DNA of 64,000 nt. Origin: Heloderma charlesbogerti. Lineage: Eukaryota > Chordata > Lepidosauria > Squamata > Helodermatidae. Every line of letters starts with the position of its first letter. Position 1 is the stretch's first letter. This document shows, one piece after another, positions 46,331 through 57,437 of the stretch. Under the pieces are notes generated by a model. It was not told the DNA's origin. It searched no databases and was given only the letters and a program-made list of their open reading frames with translations. The DNA lies in assembly GCA_026122225.1 (NCBI GenBank), contig JANEZZ010001570.1, positions 4,216,001 to 4,280,000 of the forward strand, written 5' to 3'. Both the position numbers and the translations under genes were made by a program.

Positions 46331-46819
46331 TAAAAATAAATTATTACTTGGACTTCTAAGAATTCCATAAATCCATACCAAATAGTCACATTTTTGTGGT
46401 CCAAGCTTCAGAGGAAGACAGATTAGTAACTACTGTTGTTCCATGGAATTAGATAACACCCCAGTTATACCATCTATCTCTGATTAAGAACTATCTTTTT
46501 CTGCAAATAGTACCTTAAAAATAACAAAAATGGTGGCAATATTATATATAATCCAGACTTGGAACCCATGGGTTAACAAGATGAATTAATGCGACTGAAA
46601 AAATAATGAGAAAGCTAAGGTGGGGCAATTGAAAGAAATATTTAAAACTATTCTGGTTATCTGACTACATTCATATAAGGAAGCCAAAGAATTCAGTTCA
46701 TATGAAAAAAAAATCAAAAGATGGGAAATAAAATAGGTTTATTCAATACTGAAAGAGAGGGAGGGAGGGAGACTGTGTTTCCAAAAAACATCACAATTTT
46801 TCTATGCTTTAGAGATAAC
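46331..46819. other. Unclassified AT-rich stretch
   Basis: No repeat or exon recognised. Confidence 0.4.
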
Positions 46820-46915
46820 AGGCTGGATCAAGACTTAGTCATATTTAGGTAAACCCATTGAAATCAATGGGACTTAAGTAACTCATGACTAACTTAAGTG
46901 TCTAATCCTGCTTCA
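46820..46915. mobile_element. Palindromic MITE, 'CCCATTGA-ATGGG' family
   Basis: GGCTGGATCAAGACTTAG and the complement AAGTGTCTAATCCTGC at the ends, AACCCATTGAAATCAATGGG in the middle. Same family as 23524. Confidence 0.7.
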
Positions 46916-47224
46916 TAATGTATCTTCCATACCTGCTTCCACCAATCCCATTAGATTTTGCTGCATATAGCTGGACTCAGTATGTGTCCTATATTGGTTC
47001 AAAGTTTGGCAACATCAATGAGGCAGCAGCTGTGTACATAATGAGACTGGATTTTTTGTGTCCTGAAAGGTGGATTATAAATGTATTATAAAAAAACAAA
47101 ACAAAAAGTGTGTGAGGCATGATATTTCTGTTCTCCATTGAACAGAATACACATAGTAGTTCTGATTAGTATATCTACGAAATTATTTATTTTGGGCAGC
47201 AGGTGAGGTGAGAAAAATATGGTT

Positions 47225-47365
47225 TAGAGCTGGGATGGGGACTGTGTGGCCCTCTGGTTTTGTTGGACTACACCTCCCATCATTCCTCACCATTGGCTAT
47301 GCTGGCTAGGGCTGATGGGAGTTGCAGTCCATTAATCCCTGAAGGGCCACACGTTCCCAGCCCTG
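47225..47365. mobile_element. hAT-like palindromic MITE, 141 bp
   Basis: TAGAGCTGGGATGGGGAC against GTTCCCAGCCCTG; GTTGGACTACACCTCCCATC against GATGGGAGTTGCAGTCCAT. One of the better preserved copies. Target duplication uncertain. Confidence 0.85.
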
Positions 47366-47929
47366 GTTAAGAGAGATAGTTTTACCAAGCCAGAAGTAGC
47401 CAGGCATACAGTGGTTTTTTTTTCAAGGACTCTGAAATGTAGAGTACAATGAGTTTAAAAGTCATGTGATTCAGCATAAAGGAAGTTTTTTAGTTAATGT
47501 TACAAATTAGGCAAAGAGCAAATCTACACTACAGACAAACTGGTTTAACAGACTTTCCGGGAACCGTATTTTAAACGGCAAGAACTAGGTATCTCTAAGT
47601 GAGACTCCTCGCATCCTCGTTGACCTACAATTCTTTGAGTGTAACCCTGATAGGGAAATCATATAAAACTGGGACCAATTTGTAGCATGCACAGACATGC
47701 CCTTCGAGATGGGTTATTATGATGAAAAAAGAAAGCCAGCAGTGGGTGATATACTCCTACCATGTGGTGGGATATCTAGCATACAGTACACTGGAATAGA
47801 TGTCGGAACTATGCAGTATGCATAGGGAGAACAAAAGACGGTGAAGTCATGAACTTTCACTTTCCCAGACCCAGAACTGCAACACAAATGACTGCATTTC
47901 AGTCAAGAGAAATGGATCGTAGGTCACAG

Positions 47930-48069
47930 CATCCCTCAACTCGACACTCTCCAGATGTGTTGGACTGCAACTCCCATAATTCCCAGCCAGTATGGCCATC
48001 GGCCATGCTGGCTGGGAATTATGGGAATTGCAGTTCAACACATCTGGAAACTGCCAAGTTGAGAGAGGC
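47930..48069. mobile_element. hAT-like palindromic MITE, 140 bp
   Basis: ATCCCTCAACTCGACACTC against AGTTGAGAGAGG; the inner arms (CCAGATGTGTTGGACTGCAA with TTGCAGTTCAACACATCTGG; TAATTCCCAGCCAG with CTGGCTGGGAATTA) are nearly perfect. Confidence 0.85.
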
Positions 48070-48934
48070 CAATGTACCATATTTTTTGGTAATAAATGAC
48101 TTAATATGAGCAGTTCAAAGAAATGCTCATCGAACAATGGACTGCATTTGATATAAGTTCTCTCTTTCTCCCTGCCTTGTGGAAAAAATAGTCGGCCAAT
48201 TATTAAAATACTGCTACAAGTTTGTTAAACAATAGATTTTTCATTTGTTCCAACTGTTTTTCATAAAACAGAAAAACAGAAAAGGGAAGACTGTATTTAT
48301 TGGAGCAGAAGGATGCAAATTATTACAAAAAGCCCCAAGGCACGTTTGCATACTTTGGTGTGAGCAGCGTTACAGATTTTAATTTTATAGTATTTTCCTT
48401 TAAACTCTGCCCATTGCCTCTCAAATGAAATTATTTTACCCAGAAATCATCAACAGAAATTAAGTTCCATTGAACTTAATGACAGCAGATATGTGCATAG
48501 GATTGCAGATATCTGCATAGGATAGTTGACCTGGAAATCTAGAGAATCTTTGGAAAAATCTGAGATTCTCAGGCTGGGAAAATATTTCCTTGAAGGCCTT
48601 ATGGGATGATGTTACTGTCAGAAGCTGGTTCTGGTGGCATCCAGCAGATCTCAAGGTTATATTTTTTTGGTGTGACATAACCTAAAAGTTCTGTTCATCA
48701 GTGCCTGGGTTATCTATTGGTTTCTGGCATGAAGAAGTATGCATGAACGCCTACCTGTCCAGCAGTCCTCAGATCCATATGACTTTTCCTCATAATATTT
48801 TTTCCCCACAGTGGTATTCACTGACAAACTTCAAAACTTTGTTTTTTCTGGGTGTTTGTGGTGGAAGGAACACAGGGGTGTATTAAGAATGATATGCTGC
48901 TAGGTGCTACTGATTGTTTACATGGTGTCCTATG
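48070..48934. other. Unclassified stretch
   Basis: A decayed CCATTGAACTTAATG ... TGCATAGGATTGCAG fragment of the short MITE family lies at 48466-48525. Nothing else recognised. Confidence 0.4.
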
Positions 48935-49745
48935 TGTAGTGTACACTATGATCGTCATCTGAAGCTCTCCTCCAATGCCCCTTCAAGGGAAGGTCAGAGG
49001 ATGGCAACAAGGAAGAGGACCTTTTTGATGGAGATCCACCAATTATGGAATGCTCTCCCCCATGGGGATTGGCTAGAACCGACACTGTTAACCTTTTGGT
49101 GCCAGTTAAGACTTTCCTGTACTCACAGTTATTTGACAGCAGGTAATGGGATTTTTAAGGGCCCTGGGATTTGTATTGCTGGTTGTGCAAAATTGTTTTA
49201 TATATTTGTATGCAAATAGTTTTATATTATGTTATTATTTTGTATTTTTAGGGTTTAAATTTTTGTAAACCAGCCAGAGAGCTTTGGCTAGGGTTGTCAG
49301 AGAAATCCGCAATGGAACCAAACAGGTTCGGATTTTTATGAGTGCAACCCATGGATTCCACAGTGGACTAGCTTATCCCCTCTTGGGTCTGCAGACTTGC
49401 AGTCTGTGTTTCTAACCTTTGGGGATTTTGCACAAATTTAATCACAGAAAAATATGCAAAAATAAAAAGCCCAAAATGCACATTTCCCGCAATAGGCTAG
49501 AGTACGAAAATTTACATTTGGGGGGATTTGTGTGTTTTGGTGAATTGGCATATTTTTATGTGTGAATTTGTGCAAATTCGCAGCTTCACAAATTTGGAAA
49601 CTAAAAAAAATCCAATTCCCTTGATAGGTGGATGATGGGACGAAAGGTGCCTGACAATCTATTAAACACAGACGGAACAGATTTTACACAAGCCGTACAT
49701 CCCTAGCTTTGGCTATTGGACACTATAGAAATGTAATAAAAGAAT
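48935..49745 (+). mobile_element. L2-like LINE 3' end, split by hAT
   Basis: The 5' part (48935-49288) reads as L2 C-terminus (AATTATGGAATGCTCTCCCC) and UTR. After the 417-bp hAT element it resumes with the tail GGCTATTGGACACTATAGAA, ATGTAATAAAAG. The split is directly shown by the 8-bp duplication GCTTTGGC. Confidence 0.72.
49289..49705. mobile_element. hAT-type element, 417 bp, inside L2
   Basis: Ends TAGGGTTGTC and GTACATCCCTA with perfect 8-bp duplication GCTTTGGC (49281-49288, 49706-49713). Interior AT-rich with GTGAATTTGTGCAAATTCGC hairpin-like DNA; unrelated to the interiors of the other four TAGGG elements. Confidence 0.9.
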
Positions 49746-51710
49746 GCATGAATGACTGAATGAATGTGTGTTATATTGTCTCCTCTGGATTACTGTTTCC
49801 TCCTTTGGATATTGTTGTTGTTCAGTCGTTCAGTCATGTCCGACTCTTTGTGACCCCATGGACCATAGCACGCCAGGCCTTCCTGTCCTGCGCTCTCTCC
49901 CGGAGCATGCTCAAGTTCATATTCGTTGCATCGGTGATGCTATCTAGCCATCTCATCCTCTGCCGTCCCCTTCTCCTTTTGCCTTCAGTCTTTCCCAGCA
50001 TCAGGGTCTTTTCCAGAGAGTTTTCTCTTCGCATTAGGTGGCCAAAATATTTGAGCTTCAGCTTCAGTATCTGTCCTTCCAATGAGCACTCAGGGTTGAT
50101 TTCCTTTAGGATGGACTGATTTGACCTCCTTGCAGTCCAGGGGACTCGTAAGAGTCTTCTCCAGCACCACAGTTTGAAAGCATCAATTCTTCGGCGCTCA
50201 GCCTTCCTTATAGTCCAGCTCTCTCACAGCCATACATTACTACTGGGAAAACCATAGCTTTGATTAGACGGACCTTTGTCGGCAAGGTGATGTCTCTGCT
50301 TCTTACTATGCTGTCTAGGTTTGCCATAGCTTTCCTCCCATGGAGCAAGCGTCTTTTAATTTCATGGCTACAGTCACCGTCTGCGGTGATCTTGGAGCCC
50401 AAGAAAGTAAAATCTGTCACTGCTTCCATTTCTTCCCCTTCTATATGCCAGGAAGTGATAGGGCCAGATTCCATGATCTTAGTTTTTTTTAATGTTGAGT
50501 TTCAAACCAGCTTTTTCACTCCTCACTTTCACCCTCAACAAGAGGCTGTTTTGATCCTCTTCGCCTTCTTCTATTAGGGTGGTGTCGTCTGCATATCGGA
50601 GGTTGTTGATAATTCTCCTGGCAATCTTAATTCCGACCTGTGATTCATCCAACCCGGCATTTCTCATGATGTACTCTGCATATAAGTTAAATAAGCAGGG
50701 TGACAATATGCAGCCTTGTCGTACTCCTTCCCCAATTTTGAACCACTCGGTTGTTCCATGTCTGGTTCTTACTGTTGCTTCTTGACCCTCGTACAGGTTT
50801 CTCAGGAGACAGGTAAGGTGGTCTGGTACTCCCATCACTTTCAGAATTTGCCACAGTTTGTTGTGATCCACACAATCAAAGGCTTTAGTGTAGTCAATGA
50901 AGCAGAAATAGCCTTTTTCTAGAATTCTCTTGCTTTCTCCATGATGCAGCGAATGTTGGCGATTTGATCTCTAGTTCCTCTGCCTAGCTTGTAGGATTTT
51001 GAGCATCACCTTGCTGGCATGTGAAATGAGCGCAATTGTGCGGTAGTTTGAACACTCTTTGGCGTTGCCCTTCTTTGGAATTGGAATGTAAACTGACCTT
51101 TTCCAGTCTTGCGGCCATTGTTGAGTGTTCCAAATTTGTTGGCATATTGAATGCAGCACTTTAACAGCATCATCTTTTAGGATTTTAAATAGCTCAGCTG
51201 GAAGACTGTCATCTCCGCTAGCTTTGTTGTTAGTAATGCTTCCTAAGGCCTACTTGACTTCACTCTCGAGGATGTCCGCCTCAAGTTCAGTGACCGCACT
51301 ATCATGGCTATCAGGGACATTCAGATCTTTCCTGTATAGTTCTTCTGTGTATTCTTTCCCCCTCTTCTTAATCTCATCTGCATCTGTTAGGTCCCTGCCT
51401 TCTTTGTCCTTTATCATGCCCGTCTTTGCACAAAACGTTCCCTTGAGATCTCCGATTTTCTTGAAGAGATCTCTAGTCTTTCCCATTTTGTTGTTTTCCT
51501 CGATTTCTTTGCATTGTTTATTTAAGAAGGCCTTCTTGTCTCTCCTTGCTATTCTCTGGAACTCTGCATTCAGTTGGATATATCTTCCCCTTTCTCCCTT
51601 GCTTTTTGCTTCCATTCTTTCCTCAGCTACTTGTAAAGCCTCATCAGACAGCCACTTGGCTTTCTTGCATTTCTTTTTCTTTGGGATGGATTTCGTTGCT
51701 GCCTCCTGAA

Positions 51711-52565
51711 TAGGAGTGCTCGAAAGTCACTTACCTCGTCTCGCAGCTTGCTGAAATTCAGGCCGGGGAGGAGGCGCCTTGCCTCGCCCGGCCGCGAAAT
51801 AAAAAGTTTAAAAAAAAAAACGCCCCCGTGATAGGCTACATGATGATTTACATAGGCTATCACGGCTAGATCTGCAAAGTCAGCCGTGATAGGCTATGTT
51901 AATCGTCACGTAGCCTATCACGGGTGACTTAAAAAAAAAAAAAAAGTGCGTACGCAAATGGCGGCCCCCATAGGGAGCCGCCATTCGCGTTCCTTATTTG
52001 GTCACTGTAGTCTACATAAATCTTTACATAGACTACAGCGAAAATAAGGGCAACGCAAATAGCGTTGCCCTTATTTTCACCGTAGTCTACGTAATCTTTA
52101 CGTAGACTACAGCGACCAAATAAGGAACGCGAATGGCGGCTCCCTATGGGGGCCGCCATTAGCCGTACGCGCTTTTTTTTTTTTTTTAAGTCACCCGTGA
52201 TAGGCTACGTGACGATTTACGTAGCCTATCACGGCTGACTTTGCAAATCTAGCCGTGATAGGCTACGTTAATCGTCACGTAGCCTATCACGGGGGCGTGT
52301 TTTTTTTTTTTACTTTTCTTGTAATGGCGGTGGCGGCAGCTGGTCGAAAGACTGGCTGCCACCCCCGCCCCTGTCGAAGCCCTGCCGAACCACCGCTGCG
52401 ACCCTCCACCGGGAGCGACATTCGGGAAAGGTAAGTCCCATCCCGGGGGGAGGGTGTGGGGGGCGGAGGGGTGCGGAGAATTTCTCCCCGAAACTACTTC
52501 GGGGGGCCGAATACGTTGGCACTCGCCCCCCCGAAGTTTCGGCGAGAAATTCTCTGACACCCCTA
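51711..52565. mobile_element. hAT-type element with nested palindromes, 855 bp
   Basis: Ends TAGGAGTGCTC and GACACCCCTA; perfect 8-bp duplication CTCCTGAA (51703-51710 and 52566-52573). It lies inside BovB copy C and therefore is younger. Outer arms (51722-51800 and 52310-52556) are GC-rich and only partly alike; the middle is the giant palindrome 51821-52297. No coding capacity. Same terminal group as 24489, 35139, 42348 and 49289. Confidence 0.9.
51821..52297. repeat. 477-bp palindrome made of nine smaller palindromes
   Basis: The left half folds on the right half about 52059 (loop AAATA), outermost CGCCCCCGTGATAGGCTAC with its complement ending GGGGGCG. Each half has four more hairpins: two based on CCGTGATAGGCTACGT/ACGTAGCCTATCACGG, one on AATGGCGG/CCGCCATT, one on CTGTAGTCTAC/GTAGACTACAG. 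The centre is GGGCAACGC/GCGTTGCCC. A15 and T15 tracts sit at mirrored positions. The left half has several CpG-to-TpG/CpA changes that the right half lacks. Confidence 0.92.
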
Positions 52566-53861
52566 CTCCTGAACAATGTTACGGACCTCCGTCCATAGTT
52601 CCTCAGGCACTCTGTCTATCAGGTCTAATCCCTGAAATCTATTCCTCACCTCCACTGTATATTCATCAGGGATATGATTTAGGTCATACCTGAATGGTTT
52701 AGTGGTTTTCCCTACGTTCTTCAATTTAAGCCGAACTTTTGCAAGAAGCAGCTCATGATCTGAGCCACAGTCAGCTCCAGGTCGTGTTTTTACTGACTGT
52801 ATGCAGCTTCTCCATCTTTGGCTGCAAAGGACATAATCAATCTGATTTCGATATTGACCATCTGGTGATGTCCATGTGTAGAGTCGTCTCTTGTGCTGTT
52901 GGAAAAGAGTGTTTGCTATGATCAGCGTGTTCTCTTGGCAAAACTCTATTAGCTTTTGTCCTGCTTCATTTTGTACACCAAGGCCATGCCTGCCTGTTAT
53001 CCCAGTGATTTCTTGACTTCCTACTTTAGCATTCCAATCCCCTATGATGAAGAGGACATATTTTTTTGGTGTTAGTTCTAGAAGGTGTTGGAGGTCTTCA
53101 TAGAACCGATCAACCTCAGCTTCTTCGGCATCAGTGGTTGGGGCATAGACTTGAATTACTGTGATGTTGAATGGTTTGCCTTGGATTCGTACTGAGATCA
53201 TTCTATCATTTTTAAGATTGTACCCCAGTACTGCTTTTCCCACCCTTTTGTTGACTATGAGTGCTACTCCATTTCTTCTAAGGGATTCTTGCCCACAATA
53301 GTAGATATGATGGTCACCTGAATTAAATTCTCCCATGCCTGTCCATTTTAGTTGGCTGATTCCCAAGATGTCGATGTTCAATCTTGCCATCTCATGTTTG
53401 ACCACCTCCAGCTTACCTTGATTAATTGATCTGACATTCCAGGTTCCTAAACAATATTGTTCTTTACAGCATTGGACTTTCTTTTCACCACCAGACACAT
53501 CCACAGCTGAATGTCCTTTCGGCTTTGGCCCAGCCGCTTCACTCTTTCTGGTGCTACTTGGAAATTCCCTCTGCTCTTCCCTAGTAGTATATTGGACACC
53601 TTCCAACCTGAGGGGCTCATCTTCCGGCGTCATCTCTTTTAGCCTTGTGATACGTTCCATGGGGTTTTCTTGGCAAGAATACTGGAGTGGGTTGCCATTT
53701 CCTTCTCCAGTGGACCACATTTTGTCAGAACTCTCCGCCATGACCTGTCCGTCTTGGGTGGCCCTGCACGGCATAGCTTATGGCTTCACTGAGTTACGCA
53801 AGCCCCTTCGCCACAACAAGGCAGTGATCCATGAAGGGGCCCTTTGGATATTATATAGCAA

Positions 53862-53905
53862 GAAATGTTTAAGGTGCCACAAGACTCTTTGTTATTTATT
53901 TCTAG
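53862..53905 (-). repeat. Fragment of 'GAGTCTTGTGGCACCTTAAA' repeat
   Basis: Contains TTTAAGGTGCCACAAGACTC, TTTGTTA, the reverse of the segment at 63955-63985. Short fragment directly beside the BovB target duplication. Confidence 0.65.
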
Positions 53906-54393
53906 GAGACTGCAAATCAAGTCATGCTTGGAGGTGAGTTACTAGAGGTATGCAGTAATCTGAGAGAGGTGAAGGCAACTAGTATAATACGGAACAGTCA
54001 ATGAAACTCTCCCAAAGTTTAAAAATGCCATACAAATGTAATGGGCCCAATCCAGAGAAAATGTCCCCTGAAATCATGTAGGTTTCAGAGGATTGCTCCA
54101 GTGTGTACTTAAGCTCCAAAAATTTGTTCTTCCGCTGATTTTTACCTAGCGCAAATGGCATCAAAGCGGAAACTGAAAAAGAAACATACTTGAAAGCTAA
54201 TTGAAGTAAGATCATTTTTGTAGTTAGTACCCAAATCACCAGTAGAACCTTGAAAGAAAGGTTACAGACACTTGCTTTTTGCCACCGTAGCTCAGGTGCA
54301 GACAGTACATTAAAAAAACACAGCCACTGAGCTCAGCTTGGCACCCCCCTCAGCTCAGTGCCCCGGGTGACTGCCCAGGACACCGACCCCTAA
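53906..54393. other. Unclassified stretch
   Basis: No repeat or exon recognised, except that the right end (from about 54340) carries a CCCCGGGTGACTGCCCAG block possibly belonging to the following repeat. Confidence 0.4.
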
Positions 54394-54607
54394 GGCTGGC
54401 CCTGCTGGGGACTTTCATGATGGGTGTCTGCACTTCAAACTTTACTGCTGCACCACTGGGTAGGAGCCCTCCGTTCGGATGCCCTTCTGCCTCAGGTGCC
54501 AGAATAAGTTGGTTGACCTTGGGTATTATACACTTTGGCATCTGTGCAGGGTGGGGGCCCCAACTGCTGTTCCACTTCAGGCAACAAAATGTCTTGGCCT
54601 GGCCCTG
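54394..54607. repeat. Dispersed repeat, 'GGCAACAAAATGTCTTGGCC' family
   Basis: AAGGCTGGCCCTGCTGGGG at the left and TCAGGCAACAAAATGTCTTG at the right; matches 44630 and 34440. Confidence 0.5.
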
Positions 54608-54689
54608 TGCAATGGTATGCTTTTTATTTGATAAAATTTAGGGGGAAAGCATGGACTCCTTTATGCTGATGGAACCTTGGAACTGTTGT

Positions 54690-55172
54690 AGATCACAAGC
54701 TGAATATGATTCAACAATGTGATGTGTCTGCAAAAAAGGCCAATGTTATTTTGGGCTGCATTAATAGAAACATAGCTTTCAAATCCTGGGAAGTACTAGT
54801 TCCCCTCTACTCAGCACTGGCTAGGCATCATCTGAAGTACTGTGTCCAGTTCTGGGCACTGCACTTGAAAAAGGATGCAGACAAGCTGGAGAGGGTTCAG
54901 AGGAGGGCAACAAAGATGATCAGTATTTCAAATACTTGAAAGGTTGTCACAGAGAGGAAGGCCAGGATCTCTTCTCGATCATCCCAGAGTGCAGGACACG
55001 GAATAATGGGCTCAAGTTACAGGAGGCCAGATTCCGGCTGAACATCAGGAGAAACTTCCTGACTGTTAGAGCAATACGACAATGGAGCCAATTACCTAGG
55101 GAGGTGGTGGGCTCTCCCACACTGGAGGCATTCATGATGAGGCTGGACAGCCACCTGTCAGGGATGCTCTGA
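54690..55172 (+). pseudogene. CR1 ORF2 C-terminal remnant, frameshifted
   Basis: Frame 54706-54939 encodes CR1-type motifs (LYSALARHHLKYCVQFWALHLKKD, RVQRRATKMI). It is then shifted near 54936; the second frame (54936-55172) continues with EGQDLFSIIPECRTRNNGLK, EARFRLNIRRNFLTVRA, RQWSQLPREVVGSPTLEAF and ends at the natural stop. The RT catalytic centre is upstream and absent. In intact CR1 this region is the end of the reverse transcriptase protein. Decayed, non-functional. Confidence 0.9.
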
Positions 55173-55256
55173 CTTGGATTCCTGTATTGAGCAGGGGGTT
55201 GGACTCAATGGCCTTGTAGGCCCCTTCCAACCCTACTATTCTATGATTCTATGAAC
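54690..55256 (+). mobile_element. CR1 LINE, 3' part
   Basis: Coding remnant followed by the CR1 3' UTR: GTATTGAGCAGGGGGTTGG, GGCCCCTTCCAACCCTACTA and the terminal ATTCTATGATTCTATGA repeats. 5'-truncated. Sister to 39560 and, for its tail, to the 5S chimera at 29663. Confidence 0.93.
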
Positions 55257-55750
55257 CCTATGGTATAATAAGAACTTGACCTCATTGAGGAATTAGTTTG
55301 TCATCTACCTTACCGCAGTTCTGGACATCTCACAGATAGCTCCTTCTTGTATAATAGGAAGCATTTCCCTTGTGTTCTTTCCAGGAACGTCCACAATACC
55401 AAGCCACCCTCTTCTAGCATAAATCCCAAGCAATGGCATTACAGCAGAGTTCCATGGGCCGTGGAGGGAAGAAAAACAAACTGAAAGGTCCCCCCCTTTT
55501 GTTGTTGTTGACATTTTATTGAAAGTTGGGATTTTTACGGTATATATAAACAAACAATCTCCATTTCCCCTTCTGTCCCCTGCCCATTTGCTTCCCCCTC
55601 GTACACACATGATTTAAAAACAAACTAAAATATATAAATAAATAAAATTAGCTTAACAAAGGGGCGAAAAGGTGAATATGTGTCAAAAATATACATCATA
55701 CAAACCACTGAGTTCTAGCTCAAATTCATGCAATTCATACCCTGCTCTGG
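55257..55750. other. Unclassified stretch
   Basis: AT-rich with a GTT tract near 55500. A 101-codon minus frame (55305-55610) has no recognisable domain. Confidence 0.4.
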
Positions 55751-56424
55751 CAGGGTGAATTTGATTTAAATAAAATTGATTTAAATCATGATTTAAATTG
55801 CTTCTCTGAAGGACTCAGTTTCAATTATTTAAATCACAGTTTAATTCATTAGTGAGGAAGATTCTAATTAATCATAATTTTTTTGTAGAAGTACATTACT
55901 TACATATTCAGAGATGTAGGTTTCATTAGAAGGTAAGTACACAGTGGAGGATACATGCAGCAGAAGTTTCCTCAGGAGTCAGGGCTGTGTGAATATGTTC
56001 TGTTCACTTTTGGTTTCACTTTCTGTTCCCCTCCTATCCCATGCATTTATATCCAGAGTCCTTCTCCTTGTTCATATCTACTCCATCTCCCCAAATTCTC
56101 TATTCATTGACCTTCTCTGTCTTTGCACTTAGAGAGAGGCGACGCCTTGAGAGAGAGCAAGACAGCATACACTTCTGTATACCACTGCAGTTTGGAATAG
56201 GACTGGTCAGGTTATCTCCCATCTCTATAAACTGCAGTTAACATAGTCATAGAATATAATTAGAAGCTGTATGATGAGTATTCATGATGATATATTTGAC
56301 CCAGGCTCTTTTTTTTACAAATCGTTTTAAGACAATTTAAAAATTCAATTTAAATGAAAAAAATCCAATTTCAATTTTAAAAATTTGTTGTTGTTTTTAA
56401 ACATAATTGATTTTAACAACCCTA
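55751..56424. mobile_element. hAT-like element, 674 bp, 'GATTTAAATC' family
   Basis: Begins CAGGGTGAATTTGATTTAAAT with repeated ATTTAAATCATGATTTAAAT palindromes, ends AATTGATTTTAACAACCCTA. The TIRs are complementary over about 12 bp. Flanks TGCTCTGG (55743-55750) and CCCTCTGG (56425-56432) match at 6 of 8. No transposase. Internal small frames not credible. Confidence 0.75.
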
Positions 56425-57437
56425 CCCTCTGGTATGGTCCAGCTGGCATCTAGTCCACCTGCAACTCCAAGGATCTACCCCAAATACTTCCACGTTTCCA
56501 AATGTCTTTGCCTTGTATATGCTGAATGTTTTGAAGCTGCTTGCATTAGTATTAGTATTTCTTCAGCCCACCTCTCACATTTCAACCATTTAGAATAGTG
56601 GAAAAATTGCACAAAACCTGGGATACCCCCAAATGGGGGCCATCTAGGAACCTTGGAGAGCCAGATTTGGCCCCCCAGGGGGGCTAGATTTGGCTTGAGG
56701 GCCAGAGGATCCCCACCCCCTACTCCTGCCTTAAATGTATCAAATGAGCACCATGCTAATCATGTAAGAATTTGGGGAACAGTTAAAAGAAAGTGTACAA
56801 GCCTTGCATAGGGAAGAGAGAGGAAAAGCAAAACACATTTGACCAAATGTTCGTACACAGCCTTGGTGAAAAGGATGGAAGAAATGTTCTCATATACGCT
56901 TTTATGCTTTGATACTGATATTTGGAGATTTTCAATATGCATCTTTTTTGCTGTCAGAAAACCACCATGTGTAAAGGAATGACTGTCTGAGGAGCAGCCT
57001 GCTAATGCTCCAAGTTATAAAAACTTGCAGATGGCTAGAGTTTCTCAGAGACAAAATAACATCAAGAATATGGTGTCTTGAAGTGCCTTGTTAAGGCATA
57101 TCAAGCCGGAGGTAAATCAGTTCCAATCACTCCTGGAGAATCTGGCTGCCAGACCTTTTAATTTCAGTATTTCTGGTGCTGGGAGAAAATCACACGTGCC
57201 TTATTTTTCTAGTGCTAGGTTGAGGAAGGGGGAAAGGGCTTGACTGTTCAAATATCTTATAGAATAGATAAGAAGTCCGCCATGCTATTTCATAAACTGC
57301 AATCATTCTTAAGGCTTGCTTTTAGATAACGTAAGGTAATTATTCTCTAGTTAAAAAAAATAGTCAGGGAGAAATTAATAACAAAATAGGCTTAAGATAC
57401 CTGACAGAACAGACTGGGTTGGCTCCAAACTAAATTA
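56425..57437. other. Unclassified stretch with a fold-back segment
   Basis: At 56590-56725, AGCCAGATTTGGCCCCCCAG and GGGGCTAGATTTGGCTTGAG suggest a small palindromic repeat ending near CCCCCTACTC. Rest unclassified. Confidence 0.4.

Larger units (their letters stand above)
49834..53774 (-). pseudogene. BovB ORF2, full-length but multiply broken
   Basis: From 53774 down to 52563 the frame is open for 403 codons: a leader, then the endonuclease domain with GTWNVRSINQGKLE, QLKWTGMGE, GDWNAKVGSQE and SDHELLLAK. The hAT element at 51711-52565 then interrupts it. Downstream lesions seen against copy A: a Trp-to-TAG stop (51250-51252), a 56-bp deletion at about 50979-50988, a TAG at 50919-50921, one extra A in an A-run near 50486-50493 and a 2-bp duplication near 50218-50226. 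The RT motifs GVRQGCILSP and YADD are still readable in 50479-50871. Product would have been endonuclease/RT; now non-functional. Confidence 0.92.
49814..53840 (-). mobile_element. BovB LINE, copy C, full length, with 12-bp TSD
   Basis: Flanked by CCTTTGGATATT on both sides (49802-49813 and 53841-53852), a perfect 12-bp target duplication. Subtracting the 855-bp hAT element and its 8-bp duplication leaves about 3.16 kb, the usual full length of BovB. The 3' end (49814) carries the ACAAC repeats; the 5' end lies at 53840. Several lesions make it dead. It is the only copy in the window that retains the 5' region. Confidence 0.93.
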
